This document shows, in pieces, positions 1-5,036 of a DNA stretch of 5,036 bases (positions within the stretch are counted from its first letter, which is position 1; each line of letters starts with the position of its first letter). Origin of the DNA: Bifidobacteriaceae bacterium (GTDB lineage Bacteria; Actinomycetota; Actinomycetes; Actinomycetales; WQXJ01); the NCBI GenBank assembly GCA_031276585.1, contig JAISMT010000215.1:1-5036 (forward strand), written 5' to 3'. Both the position numbers and the translations under genes were made by a program. Below the pieces are notes generated by a model, which had not been told where the DNA came from, made no database searches, and was given only the letters and a program-made list of their open reading frames with translations.

Positions 1-120
1 TGGGAATGGGGCGGGAGCGTTAACTTCAGGAACGGTAGGAAAAGGTTGAGGTGGAACGGATTGCTGGTCCTGCTGAGGAGGTACAGAATCCGGCGAAGAT
101 GAAACATTCGGATCAGTCAT
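1..120 (-). CDS. N-terminus of an unidentified Pro/Gln-rich protein (partial, runs off the left edge)
   Basis: Reading leftwards from an ATG at 120-118 gives 40 codons without a stop, up to the window edge. The peptide begins MTDPNVSSSPDSVPPQQ and stays rich in Pro, Gln, Ser and Val. Such low-complexity acidic/proline tails are common at the cytoplasmic N-terminus of actinobacterial membrane proteins and kinases, but no domain is reached here, so I cannot name the product. The frame upstream of the ATG meets a TGA within eight codons and has no other start, so the ATG is the earliest possible start. The ribosome binding site is weak (only a CGGGG run just before the ATG). A good promoter lies about 57 nt upstream, which suggests a transcription unit separate from the sortase operon. 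In related genomes trpG/pabA or pknB often sits at about this place, but the visible residues do not look like either. Confidence 0.62.
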   Translation of the reverse strand, partial: MTDPNVSSSPDSVPPQQDQQSVPPQPFPTVPEVNAPAPFP

Positions 121-176
121 GCCCCGAATGCTACCGTATAGTCAGCTTTGAAAGTAAAAAGCGCCGCTAATGTTTC

Positions 177-204
177 AATATAAGTAAAGGTGGAACTAGA
201 TCAA
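177..204 (-). promoter_or_regulatory. Probable sigma-70-type promoter for the leftmost gene
   Basis: On the minus strand a -35 element TTGATC (204-199) is followed after 16 nt by a -10 element TATATT (182-177). Both are close to the vegetative consensus, and transcription would start near 170, leaving an untranslated leader of about 50 nt before the ATG at 120. The match is by eye only. Confidence 0.5.
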
Positions 205-219
205 CATTTCACCTAAATA

Positions 220-247
220 ATTAGTCCGGTCTATACTAATATTAGTA
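220..247. repeat. Palindromic ATTAGT half-sites upstream of the promoter (possible operator)
   Basis: Positions 234-247 are a perfect 14-bp palindrome, TACTAATATTAGTA. A further copy of its half-site ATTAGT lies at 220-225, so the hexamer occurs three times in alternating orientation (220-225 plus, 235-240 minus, 241-246 plus). The group starts about 15 bp upstream of the -35 element of the leftward promoter, where an activator or repressor could bind. AT-rich palindromes also arise by chance, and no regulator family is recognised. Confidence 0.3.
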
Positions 248-268
248 ATCCACCCAAAAGGTACCGGA

Positions 269-565
269 TTATGGTCCGGAAGGTGGAACTGGCTCCGCTG
301 CTGAGTCATCTCCGGGAAGTTCAGCGGGATCTTCCACCGGTGGTGAGGCGGCGTCATCAGGCGCTGGGGGAGTAGCGGTCTGGGTAACGGTCACAATGGT
401 GGTCCCGTCTTGCTCAATCGTTACCCGGTTGAAGGGCAATAAGGGGGAAGCCCACGGGAATAGGTACAAAAAACAAGCCGCTACTACTGCAGCTGCTACG
501 GCAACAAACAAAAAAAGCTTAACAAACCACGGCCCTGGAGTATGCCGCCACAACCATCCATACAT
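269..565 (-). CDS. Small single-span membrane protein with a Pro/Glu-rich tail, unknown function
   Basis: This 98-residue protein starts at ATG 565-563 with a clear AAGGAG ribosome binding site (577-572) six nucleotides upstream. Residues 1-13 (MYGWLWRHTPGPW) form a short aromatic/basic head. Residues 14-36 form one hydrophobic helix ending in an FPW motif. A short PLLPFNRVTIEQDG segment follows, then a Thr/Val stretch, and residues 65-98 are a flexible tail of Pro, Asp, Glu and Ala. The positive residues before the helix suggest that the tail faces outside. The gene starts only 22 nt after the sortase stop, so it is very likely the third gene of that operon. I recall small proteins with a similar MYGW-WRH-PG head next to class E sortase loci in other actinobacteria, but their function is unknown to me. 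No sorting signal (LPXTG or LAXTG) is present, so it does not look like a sortase substrate. Confidence 0.85.
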   Translation of the reverse strand: MYGWLWRHTPGPWFVKLFLFVAVAAAVVAACFLYLFPWASPLLPFNRVTIEQDGTTIVTVTQTATPPAPDDAASPPVEDPAELPGDDSAAEPVPPSGP

Positions 566-587
566 ATTGTGCTCCTTTATACCCAGC

Positions 588-1802
588 TCAGCCCTGAGGT
601 ACCAGTTCTTCTAATGGGCCCTCAGACTTATCGGCCCAATACTCTAGTTCTCCCCACACCACAAAACGTTGCGCGGCTGAAAACATGGGGTGGCAAGTCG
701 TGAAGGTAATAATACGTTTAGTGGGAACCGCACCCTCCTGGTTCGGGACCGGCCAAATAACACGTACATCCTTGGGGTAGACAATCTCAGTTTCATACAT
801 TTTGTACACAAAGTAATACTGTGCGGTTTCAACAATCAACGAATCACCGATCTGCAGTTCTGCTACTCGGTTATAGGGTTTACCGTAGGTGGTTCGGTGT
901 GCTGAAGTGGCAAAGTTACCCACTCGTCCTGGGCTTTCCGTACCTTCATAGTGGCCGATCAACCCCTTGTTTAGGATTTTTACCCGATCAGTGCCTTCCA
1001 CTATGGGTACGTTGTATTCCAAACCCCACCGGGGGACATGTAAAGTGCCCCAGGAATCACCAAAACTAGGGGTGGCTAACGGGTCTTGATCCACTGGCGG
1101 CGCATAGACCGCGGGGTCATAGTGTTTGGCATACGGTGAATCTGCCGGCGGTTCCACCCATTTGGGGTTTTCGTGAATTGTGCGAACTATCCCGCGGGCT
1201 TCCTGGTTGGCTTCAACATCGGTCCAAACTAATTCCCACACCACAAATAACCCTAGTAATACCCCTAACGTGATTAACAATTCACCTATTACACCCACAA
1301 CGCCAGCCACTGACCTTTTTTTGCGCTTTTCAGTGCGTACGCGGCGGCTTTCAATGGGTGTGGTTGGAGCAGTAGGCCAGACGGGTGGTGGTACCGCCAA
1401 CGGTAATTCTTGCGTAGAAGATGTAGGCGGAGGTGTTGGTGAATTGGGTGTTGGTGTAGTAGCTGGTGTTGGTGTCATTGCTGCGGGCGCGGAAGCCCAA
1501 ATTGCTGGGGATTGCATTGTTGCGGTTGCAGAGGCTGACGCGGCGGCCGTTGCGGGAGCAACCAAATAGGGAGCGACTTCAGGTGCTGATCCTGGTACCG
1601 GTGGCCAGGGGGCTGGATTAGAACTATTTGAGGCTGGCGCAGAGGATTCCGTTACGGAGGACAAAATACTAGGTGCAGCCCACGGTGAAGCTGGTGCCGT
1701 ACCTGGAGCAGGTACTACGGGGCTTTCACCTCTGAGAGTTGGTGGCAGAAGAGGCTCGAATTGCGAGCCGGTGGTAGGCGGTGGGACCTGAGGTGCGGTC
1801 AT
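588..1802 (-). CDS. Class E sortase (membrane-anchored cysteine transpeptidase)
   Basis: This 404-residue protein would cleave a C-terminal sorting signal (LAXTG-like in characterised class E enzymes) and attach the surface protein to peptidoglycan. Residues 1-150 are a low-complexity region rich in Pro, Ala, Thr and Ser. A basic patch (RRVRTEKRKKR, 153-163) precedes a single membrane helix at about 164-193, so the long N-terminus should be cytoplasmic and the catalytic domain outside. The catalytic triad is visible: His302 in SAHRTTYG, Cys370 in TFTTCHP, Arg379 in SAAQRF. The ATG at 1802 overlaps the stop of the DUF881 gene (ATGA), and a GAGGAG site at 1816-1811 lies eight nucleotides upstream, so translation is probably coupled. 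A class E sortase after a DUF881 gene is usual in actinobacteria. The cytoplasmic tail is about 150 residues of low-complexity sequence; otherwise the domain looks complete. No substrate gene is visible here. Confidence 0.95.
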   Translation of the reverse strand: MTAPQVPPPTTGSQFEPLLPPTLRGESPVVPAPGTAPASPWAAPSILSSVTESSAPASNSSNPAPWPPVPGSAPEVAPYLVAPATAAASASATATMQSPAIWASAPAAMTPTPATTPTPNSPTPPPTSSTQELPLAVPPPVWPTAPTTPIESRRVRTEKRKKRSVAGVVGVIGELLITLGVLLGLFVVWELVWTDVEANQEARGIVRTIHENPKWVEPPADSPYAKHYDPAVYAPPVDQDPLATPSFGDSWGTLHVPRWGLEYNVPIVEGTDRVKILNKGLIGHYEGTESPGRVGNFATSAHRTTYGKPYNRVAELQIGDSLIVETAQYYFVYKMYETEIVYPKDVRVIWPVPNQEGAVPTKRIITFTTCHPMFSAAQRFVVWGELEYWADKSEGPLEELVPQG

Positions 1803-2551
1803 GGTTTGCTCTCCTCTCCGGGCCGGGACGCGGGCTTCAACGCTTGGGCATACCGCAAACGGGAAGTCGCAGCCAGGTCGGGGCTCATCGTTAGATCTTT
1901 CTCCTCGGTCACGGTCCAGGTCAACCCTAAACGGTTGGCACGTTCACGGTAGGCCACCAAAGCAGGGGCGGCATCAAGCTGGGCCCGTAAGTTTTCTGCA
2001 GGTCCGATGGCGCTCACCTGGTAAGGCGGAGAATATACCCTTCCAGCCACCAAGATTACATTGCCTACGCATTTGACTACGGTGGCTGAAGTAATGCGGT
2101 GCCCTTGTACCGCCATGGCTTGTGCGCCGCCAGCCCACAAAGCATTCATTACAGCATCAATGTCTTGTTGATGAACTAAACGGTCAGAAGGGGTAGTAGC
2201 CGAATCAGCTAATACGTCAACCACTGTTTTGGAATCATCCAACAGTACGGTTACTCCTGGTCCGTGTACTTCCACCGCTCCCGCTGCCAAAGCTAGGTTT
2301 GGGTCTTGCTCTTGGGCGGTTTGCCCAGCTTGCGCCATCAGAGCTGCCACCTGCTCTGCTAGACGGCTTTGGTCTTGCTCTTGGCGTTGTACCTGGCGGT
2401 CCCGGGCGGCTACCATGCCACGTAAACCTGGTGAGTCTCTAAGATCAGAATCTGGAGCAGATTGCACATTCCAAGTGAATAAAACTCCAGCTAACACCGC
2501 CACTAATCCAACTGAGAGAGCCTGGTTGGCACTGTTGCGTAGCTTAGTCAC
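1799..2551 (-). CDS. DUF881 family membrane-anchored protein
   Basis: Read from GTG 2551-2549 the product has 250 residues. A basic N-terminus (VTKLRNSANQ) precedes a membrane helix at about 11-31, then an Arg/Gln/Glu-rich, probably coiled-coil stretch at about 44-82, then the DUF881 domain. Its family signatures are visible: VEVHGPGVTVLLDDS, DIDAVMNALWAGGAQAMAVQ, RVYSPPYQVSAIGP and AYRERANRLGLTWTV. The function of DUF881 proteins is not established; they resemble the YlxW/YlxX division-locus proteins, and Rv0012 of M. tuberculosis sits in the matching place. The frame stays open to a TTG at 2599, but that codon has no ribosome binding site, whereas the GTG has a purine-rich GAGGGGG (2567-2561) nine nucleotides upstream, and family members usually start close to the helix. 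It is the first gene of the operon with the sortase, and is divergent from crgA. Confidence 0.9.
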   Translation of the reverse strand: MTKLRNSANQALSVGLVAVLAGVLFTWNVQSAPDSDLRDSPGLRGMVAARDRQVQRQEQDQSRLAEQVAALMAQAGQTAQEQDPNLALAAGAVEVHGPGVTVLLDDSKTVVDVLADSATTPSDRLVHQQDIDAVMNALWAGGAQAMAVQGHRITSATVVKCVGNVILVAGRVYSPPYQVSAIGPAENLRAQLDAAPALVAYRERANRLGLTWTVTEEKDLTMSPDLAATSRLRYAQALKPASRPGEESKP

Positions 2552-2686
2552 CTGGTTCCGCCCCCTCTTCTGTTGCGTGCGTTCTGTACCCTGTAACAAG
2601 ATAACCGTTTAAGCTGTTCCTCACTGGGGCGCTCGTAAGGGCCAACTAGGGAGAATCACCCAATAAATTACTTAGGAGAACCGAAG

Positions 2687-2938
2687 GTGCCGGAATCCAG
2701 GTCGCGTCGTAAGAAGAAGCAAACCTATATGCCCCCGCCCGTTCCCGTGGCACCCAAGCCTTCGCCTAGTTGGTGGGCACCGGTGATGGTGGCGGTAATG
2801 CTGTTGGGTTTGGTCTGGGTAGTGGTGTACTACCTATCTAGTGGGGCGTTACCCATTGAGGCCATTGGGGCGTGGAACTTAGCGGTGGGGTTTGGGTTGA
2901 TTTTAGGCGGCTTTGGTATGACCGCCGGTTGGCGTTGA
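2687..2938 (+). CDS. crgA: Cell division protein CrgA
   Basis: This 83-residue protein matches the size and layout of CrgA, a small actinobacterial membrane protein that interacts with the divisome (FtsZ, FtsQ, FtsI and others in mycobacteria) and controls septum formation in Streptomyces. A basic head (SRSRRKKK, residues 4-11) is followed by a Pro-rich linker with PKPSPSWWAPVM at 23-34. Helix 1 lies at about 31-51, then a short loop with LPIEAIGAWN, a hallmark of the family, and helix 2 at about 64-80, ending in GWR. The start is GTG (2687) with an AGGAG site at 2674-2678, eight nucleotides upstream. The gene is divergent from the DUF881-sortase operon across 135 nt and convergent with the rhomboid gene. 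No convincing promoter could be picked by eye; TAAATT at 2664-2669 is too close to the ribosome binding site and lacks a -35 partner. Confidence 0.96.
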   Translation: MPESRSRRKKKQTYMPPPVPVAPKPSPSWWAPVMVAVMLLGLVWVVVYYLSSGALPIEAIGAWNLAVGFGLILGGFGMTAGWR

Positions 2939-2954
2939 ACAGCGGTAACCCACT

Positions 2955-3007
2955 CCGAGGATGGGAAAACTCGGTTCAAATGGCAAAGTTTCAGGCCCAA
3001 AGTGGTC
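2955..3007 (+). repeat. Direct repeat, left copy
   Basis: This copy begins with CCGAG (2955-2959) and contains the core TCAAATGGCAAAGTTTC at 2976-2992. The same 17-nt core recurs exactly at 3298-3314, 322 nt downstream. The similarity extends leftwards through GGGAAA and TCGG to the CCGAG, with one single-base length change and few substitutions, and more weakly rightwards through an AAGTG. In this copy the CCGAG and the CTCGG at 2970-2974 can also pair as a 5-bp stem. The two copies bracket the tandem hairpin array. Confidence 0.65.
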
Positions 3008-3121
3008 TAAATCATCAATGATGCTTGTCTTCTGCCGTTTCTTTGGTCCTGCCGCGTGTTGCGGTCCCGAATCAACACGGGGTGCACCAACCGTAGGTAT
3101 AACGTCTACGCTCCTAGAAGG

Positions 3122-3285
3122 CCCCGCAAAATTTTCTCCCGTTGATCGAATCTTTTGCGGGAACCCCGAGTAGCTCACCCCACAAAATCTCTTCGCTGCG
3201 CTCAGATCTTTTGCGAGGACCCCGAGTAGCTCACCCCACAAAATCTCTTCGCTCCGCTCAGATCTTTTGCGGGGACCCCGAGTAG
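3122..3285. repeat. Three tandem 56-bp hairpin-forming units
   Basis: The units lie at 3122-3177, 3178-3233 and 3234-3285 (the last loses its four final bases to the next repeat). Units two and three differ at only two of 52 positions; unit one keeps both ends but has a diverged centre. Each unit has CCCC(G/A)CAAAA near its start and TTTTGCG(G/A)(G/A)G about 20 nt later, which pair as a 9- to 10-bp stem. In unit one the stem is perfect (3123-3131 with 3153-3161). In units two (3178-3187 with 3209-3218) and three (3234-3243 with 3265-3274) the differences give A-C mismatches in plus-strand RNA but G-U pairs in minus-strand RNA. Every unit carries a GATC, inside AGATCT in units two and three, and ends with CCCCGAGTAG. 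The 56-nt period is not a multiple of three, which argues against coding. Confidence 0.85.
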
Positions 3286-3328
3286 GGGAAAGTCGGCTCA
3301 AATGGCAAAGTTTCCGAGACCAAGTGTC
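3278..3328 (+). repeat. Direct repeat, right copy
   Basis: This is the second copy of the repeat found at 2955-3007. It starts with the CCGAG (3278-3282) that is also the end motif of the third tandem unit, so it is fused to the array, and it contains the 17-nt core TCAAATGGCAAAGTTTC at 3298-3314. It ends shortly before the first DnaA box. Confidence 0.65.
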
Positions 3329-3345
3329 TCCAGTGGGGGCTAGGG

Positions 3346-3451
3346 TTATACACAGGCGGGGATAACTCTGGGGAGAACTACAGCCTTGTAATTAGACCAG
3401 ACGTAGTTTTCCACAGCTGTTAGTTCTTATCCACAGCCATGCGGTGGATAA
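3346..3451. promoter_or_regulatory. Cluster of five DnaA-box-like 9-mers
   Basis: The bacterial DnaA box consensus is TTATCCACA, or TTATNCACA in relaxed form. The sites, with matches to TTATCCACA, are: TTATACACA at 3346-3354 (plus, 8/9, and a full match to the relaxed form); TTATCCCCG at 3357-3365 (minus, 7/9); TTTTCCACA at 3407-3415 (plus, 8/9); TTATCCACA at 3427-3435 (plus, 9/9); and TTATCCACC at 3443-3451 (minus, 8/9). The last two are inverted, seven nucleotides apart. Such density in about 106 bp is unlikely by chance. The cluster lies between convergent gene ends, away from dnaA and dnaN as far as this window shows, and no clearly AT-rich unwinding stretch adjoins it. A DnaA-binding locus outside oriC is therefore the more careful call, but an origin is not excluded. 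Confidence 0.75.
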
Positions 3452-3476
3452 CTGGCCTGTTGGCCCCTTGAACTGC

Positions 3477-4334
3477 TTAGATCAAGCCCACAGTCAGCAC
3501 CACAGTCAATCCCACCAGGAGTAAAACCCCGCTAACTGCGAGTACCGCATAGAGCTGCCGTTTTCGGGGTGGAGCATATGCGTAAACAGCAGCTATAGCT
3601 CCGCCCAACAACAACCCCCCCAAGTGACCTTGCCAAGAGATGTTCGCCCCCATAAATCCAATTACTAGGTTGAGGGCAATCACAGTGGCGATTCCGCGCA
3701 CATCTCCGCCTAGGCGCCGGGCTAATATCAACGCCGCCCCAAATACGCCGAACACAGCTCCTGAGGCCCCCAAGGTTCCACTCAGAGCACCCCCGTAAGT
3801 GAAATCAAACAACCGGAAATAAACCAAGACTGCGGCATGTCCCCCCAACATCGAACCTAGATATAGGGCAGCGAATCGCCAACGTCCCACTAAACGTTCC
3901 ACGAATCCGCCTACCACCCACAGGCAATAGAGGTTAAGCCCCAGATGAATCCAGTTAGCGTGGAGAAAGCCGGCTGTCACCATCCGCCAAGGCTGGTGCC
4001 ACACTAGCCCCGGCGCCAAGATCCAATCCTGGGTTAGCTGTTCCCGGGTAGCTAGCTGCGCTAAAAAAGTCACCAAACACAGTGTTATGGCCCCAATGGT
4101 TATGGCAGGCGTGCCTTGGGTAAGCGGTGCCCCCAGCACCGAACGCAACATAGGTCGCGCTCGGGAGCCGGCTTGAACACATTGAGGGCATTGGACGCCT
4201 ACGGCCGCGGGAACCTGGCAAGCGGGACAAACCGGCCGCCCACACCGTTGACAGCGCACCAGAGCACGGCTGCCGGGATGTTGGGGGCAAGTGGGTCCTA
4301 CGCCGGCCTGGTAACCCGGGGCCGGCGTGGTCAC
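3477..4334 (-). CDS. Rhomboid family intramembrane serine protease with N-terminal zinc finger
   Basis: This 285-residue protein is predicted to cleave membrane proteins within the bilayer. Residues 16-52 form a Cys/His zinc-binding module: CPQH (16-19), CQRC (28-31), CPAC (36-39), CPQC (49-52), of the B-box-like type often fused to actinobacterial rhomboids. The rhomboid core follows, with a first helix near 76-95, the HANWIHLGLN segment (125-134), and further helices to the C-terminus. The catalytic dyad is Ser191 in GASGAVFG and His237 in WQGHLGG; His130 and Asn134 match the conserved H-x3-N of helix 2, so the enzyme should be active. The start is GTG (4334-4332), overlapping the ppiA stop as GTGA, with GGTGGAAG about seven nucleotides upstream. 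It is therefore translationally coupled to ppiA. The substrate is unknown. A seventh helix at about 260-283 is consistent with the 6+1 layout. Confidence 0.93.
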   Translation of the reverse strand: MTTPAPGYQAGVGPTCPQHPGSRALVRCQRCGRPVCPACQVPAAVGVQCPQCVQAGSRARPMLRSVLGAPLTQGTPAITIGAITLCLVTFLAQLATREQLTQDWILAPGLVWHQPWRMVTAGFLHANWIHLGLNLYCLWVVGGFVERLVGRWRFAALYLGSMLGGHAAVLVYFRLFDFTYGGALSGTLGASGAVFGVFGAALILARRLGGDVRGIATVIALNLVIGFMGANISWQGHLGGLLLGGAIAAVYAYAPPRKRQLYAVLAVSGVLLLVGLTVVLTVGLI

Positions 4335-4852
4335 GGCAGAACTTCCACCGATTGGATCACCACCTGGTCTAAGGGACGGTCATTGGGGCCAGTAGCAACT
4401 TGTCCGATGCTGTCTACCACGTCCTTAGAACGTTGGTCTGCTACTTCACCAAAAATGGTGTGCTTTCCGTTCAACCAGGTGGTGGGAGCTAATGTGATGA
4501 AAAATTGTGAACCGTTGGTGCCACGGCCGCCTACTTTGCCTGCGTTCGCCATAGCCAACAGGTAGGGGCGAGTAAAGGTCAGAGCGGGGTCAATCTCGTC
4601 ATCAAAGGTGTAACCGGGACCACCCCGGCCGGTTCCTTCGGGGTCACCGCCTTGGATCATGAAGTTTTCTATCACCCGGTGGAACACCACATCTTGGTAG
4701 AGAGCTCCCTGTCCAGACTTGCCGGTCCGTGGATCCTCCCAAGGTTTAGATCCGTCCGCTAAACCTGTGAAGTTGGCCACGGTTTCAGGAGCAGATTCGG
4801 GGAAAAGGTCAAGGCGGATATCGCCCATATTGGTGTGAATAATCGCTTGCAT
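4331..4852 (-). CDS. ppiA: Peptidyl-prolyl cis-trans isomerase, cyclophilin type
   Basis: From ATG 4852-4850 the product is a 173-residue single-domain cyclophilin that speeds cis-trans isomerisation of Xaa-Pro bonds. No signal peptide or membrane segment is visible, so it should be cytoplasmic. The active-site residues are all present: His59 and Arg60 in VVFHRVI, FMIQGG at 64-69, MANAG at 101-105, GSQFFIT at 114-120, and Trp126 with His131 in WLNGKHTIFG. The tryptophan is the residue associated with cyclosporin A binding. The frame stays open upstream to an ATG at 4936, but that start has no ribosome binding site and would add 28 unrelated residues; the chosen ATG has GGGAGGA seven nucleotides upstream. 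The rhomboid gene follows with a GTGA overlap. The position matches ppiA of other actinobacteria. Confidence 0.96.
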   Translation of the reverse strand: MQAIIHTNMGDIRLDLFPESAPETVANFTGLADGSKPWEDPRTGKSGQGALYQDVVFHRVIENFMIQGGDPEGTGRGGPGYTFDDEIDPALTFTRPYLLAMANAGKVGGRGTNGSQFFITLAPTTWLNGKHTIFGEVADQRSKDVVDSIGQVATGPNDRPLDQVVIQSVEVLP

Positions 4853-4993
4853 GGGCCTATCCTCCCATGTGACATCGGTTGATTGAAAAAAGACTGTCAC
4901 TTCAAACCCCCTAATGGGGCTATATAGCCGTAGCATGGGGTAGGAGCGTGCTCTGATGGGGTGCGCACAAGCCCAAGACGAAGGAGAAAGCCC
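4853..4993. promoter_or_regulatory. Divergent intergenic region with a TATATA palindrome and inverted repeats
   Basis: This region separates ppiA from a plus-strand gene, so it should hold promoters for both directions. GGCTATATAGCC at 4918-4929 is a perfect 12-bp palindrome whose centre could act as a -10 element on either strand; no good -35 partner is seen on either side. Next to it CCCC-TAAT-GGGG (within 4906-4919) is a short stem-loop. GTGACA and TGTCAC (minus-strand order) form a 6-bp inverted repeat with a 20-nt centre within about 4869-4900. I assign none of these a defined function. Confidence 0.35.
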
Positions 4994-5036
4994 ATGGCTA
5001 CGTCACGCTGTCCTTACCTGAAAAGAAAACACCTCC
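4994..5036 (+). CDS. Start of an unidentified plus-strand gene (partial, runs off the right edge)
   Basis: An ATG at 4994 has a strong AAGGAG ribosome binding site at 4981-4986, seven nucleotides upstream. The frame is open to the window edge and gives MATSRCPYLKRKHL. Only 14 codons are visible, so no family can be named, and the frame may still prove to be chance. It would be transcribed divergently from ppiA. Confidence 0.45.
   Translation, partial: MATSRCPYLKRKHL

Larger units (their letters stand above)
2939..3476. other. Gene-free convergent intergenic region with repeats, hairpins and DnaA boxes
   Basis: These 538 nt separate the 3' ends of crgA and the rhomboid gene. Open frames here have no ribosome binding site, overlap crgA or the repeats, and change frame from one 56-nt unit to the next, so none is credible. 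In order the stretch holds: a direct repeat copy (2955-3007); about 110 nt of non-repeated sequence with a 7-bp stem CGTGTTG/CAACACG (3055-3061 with 3073-3079) and a 5-bp stem CGTAG/CTACG (3092-3096 with 3106-3110); three tandem hairpin units (3122-3285); the second direct repeat copy (3278-3328); and the DnaA-box cluster (3346-3451). No stem is followed by a convincing U-run, so I cannot call a classic terminator, although the hairpins could end transcription from both sides. Confidence 0.7.

Noticed and set aside
251..280. Terminator after the 98-residue gene (CCGGA/TCCGG stem, then CTTTTG)
   Set aside because: The stem has only five pairs, overlaps the stop codon, and the T-run is short and detached, so it is too weak to call.
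1180..1569. 129-codon plus-strand open frame opposite the sortase
   Set aside because: It is the shadow of the sortase's Pro/Ala-rich tail, giving a low-complexity Val/Gly/Ala product; the sortase frame has a clear domain.
2552..2599. N-terminal extension of the DUF881 gene to TTG 2599
   Set aside because: There is no ribosome binding site before the TTG; the GTG at 2551 has one and gives the usual family start.
2961..3173. 70-codon plus-strand open frame after crgA
   Set aside because: It has no spaced ribosome binding site, lies within repeat DNA, and its product has no recognisable domain.
3122..3285. CRISPR array
   Set aside because: The units are contiguous tandem repeats without unique spacers, and no cas genes are present.
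2903..3301. 132-codon minus-strand open frame across the crgA end and the tandem repeats
   Set aside because: It starts at TTG with no ribosome binding site, overlaps the crgA 3' end, and runs through 56-nt repeats that shift frame between units; it looks like chance.
4853..4936. N-terminal extension of ppiA to the ATG at 4936
   Set aside because: The extension lacks a ribosome binding site and family similarity, whereas ATG 4852 has GGGAGGA at good spacing and begins a typical cyclophilin.

Overview
The window looks like the chromosome of a Gram-positive actinobacterium. The gene neighbourhood is the near-origin block conserved in Actinomycetota: cyclophilin, rhomboid, CrgA, DUF881 protein, class E sortase. 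In Mycobacterium tuberculosis the comparable block (ppiA - crgA - Rv0012) lies a few genes beyond gyrA. Base composition is only moderately GC-rich and the proteins have Pro/Ala/Thr-rich tails, which suggests a lower-GC family such as Actinomycetaceae. That placement is an inference; no rRNA or other taxonomic marker is present.

Layout from left to right. (1) Positions 1-120 hold the first 40 codons of a minus-strand gene with a Pro/Gln-rich start, which leaves the window. It has its own good promoter and a palindromic AT-rich upstream region. (2) Positions 269-2551 form a tight minus-strand operon: DUF881 membrane protein, class E sortase (ATGA overlap), then a 98-residue single-span membrane protein. 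All three are predicted to be anchored in or act at the cytoplasmic membrane. (3) crgA, a small two-span divisome protein, is divergent on the plus strand at 2687-2938. (4) Positions 2939-3476 have no credible gene and hold most of the unexplained structure: two copies of a roughly 50-bp direct repeat, three tandem 56-bp hairpin units, and a cluster of five DnaA-box-like 9-mers including a perfect TTATCCACA. The genes on both sides converge on this stretch. (5) Positions 3477-4852 hold a second minus-strand operon: ppiA (cyclophilin) followed by a zinc-finger rhomboid protease, overlapping by GTGA. (6) The right edge has a short divergent region and the first codons of a plus-strand gene with a strong ribosome binding site.

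The genes concern the cell surface, division and protein folding or processing at the membrane. The most interesting element is the convergent intergenic region: the DnaA boxes next to tandem hairpin repeats could be a DnaA-titrating or replication-control locus, or less likely part of an origin. Two starts were revised from the longest open frame: the DUF881 gene to GTG at 2551 and ppiA to ATG at 4852.
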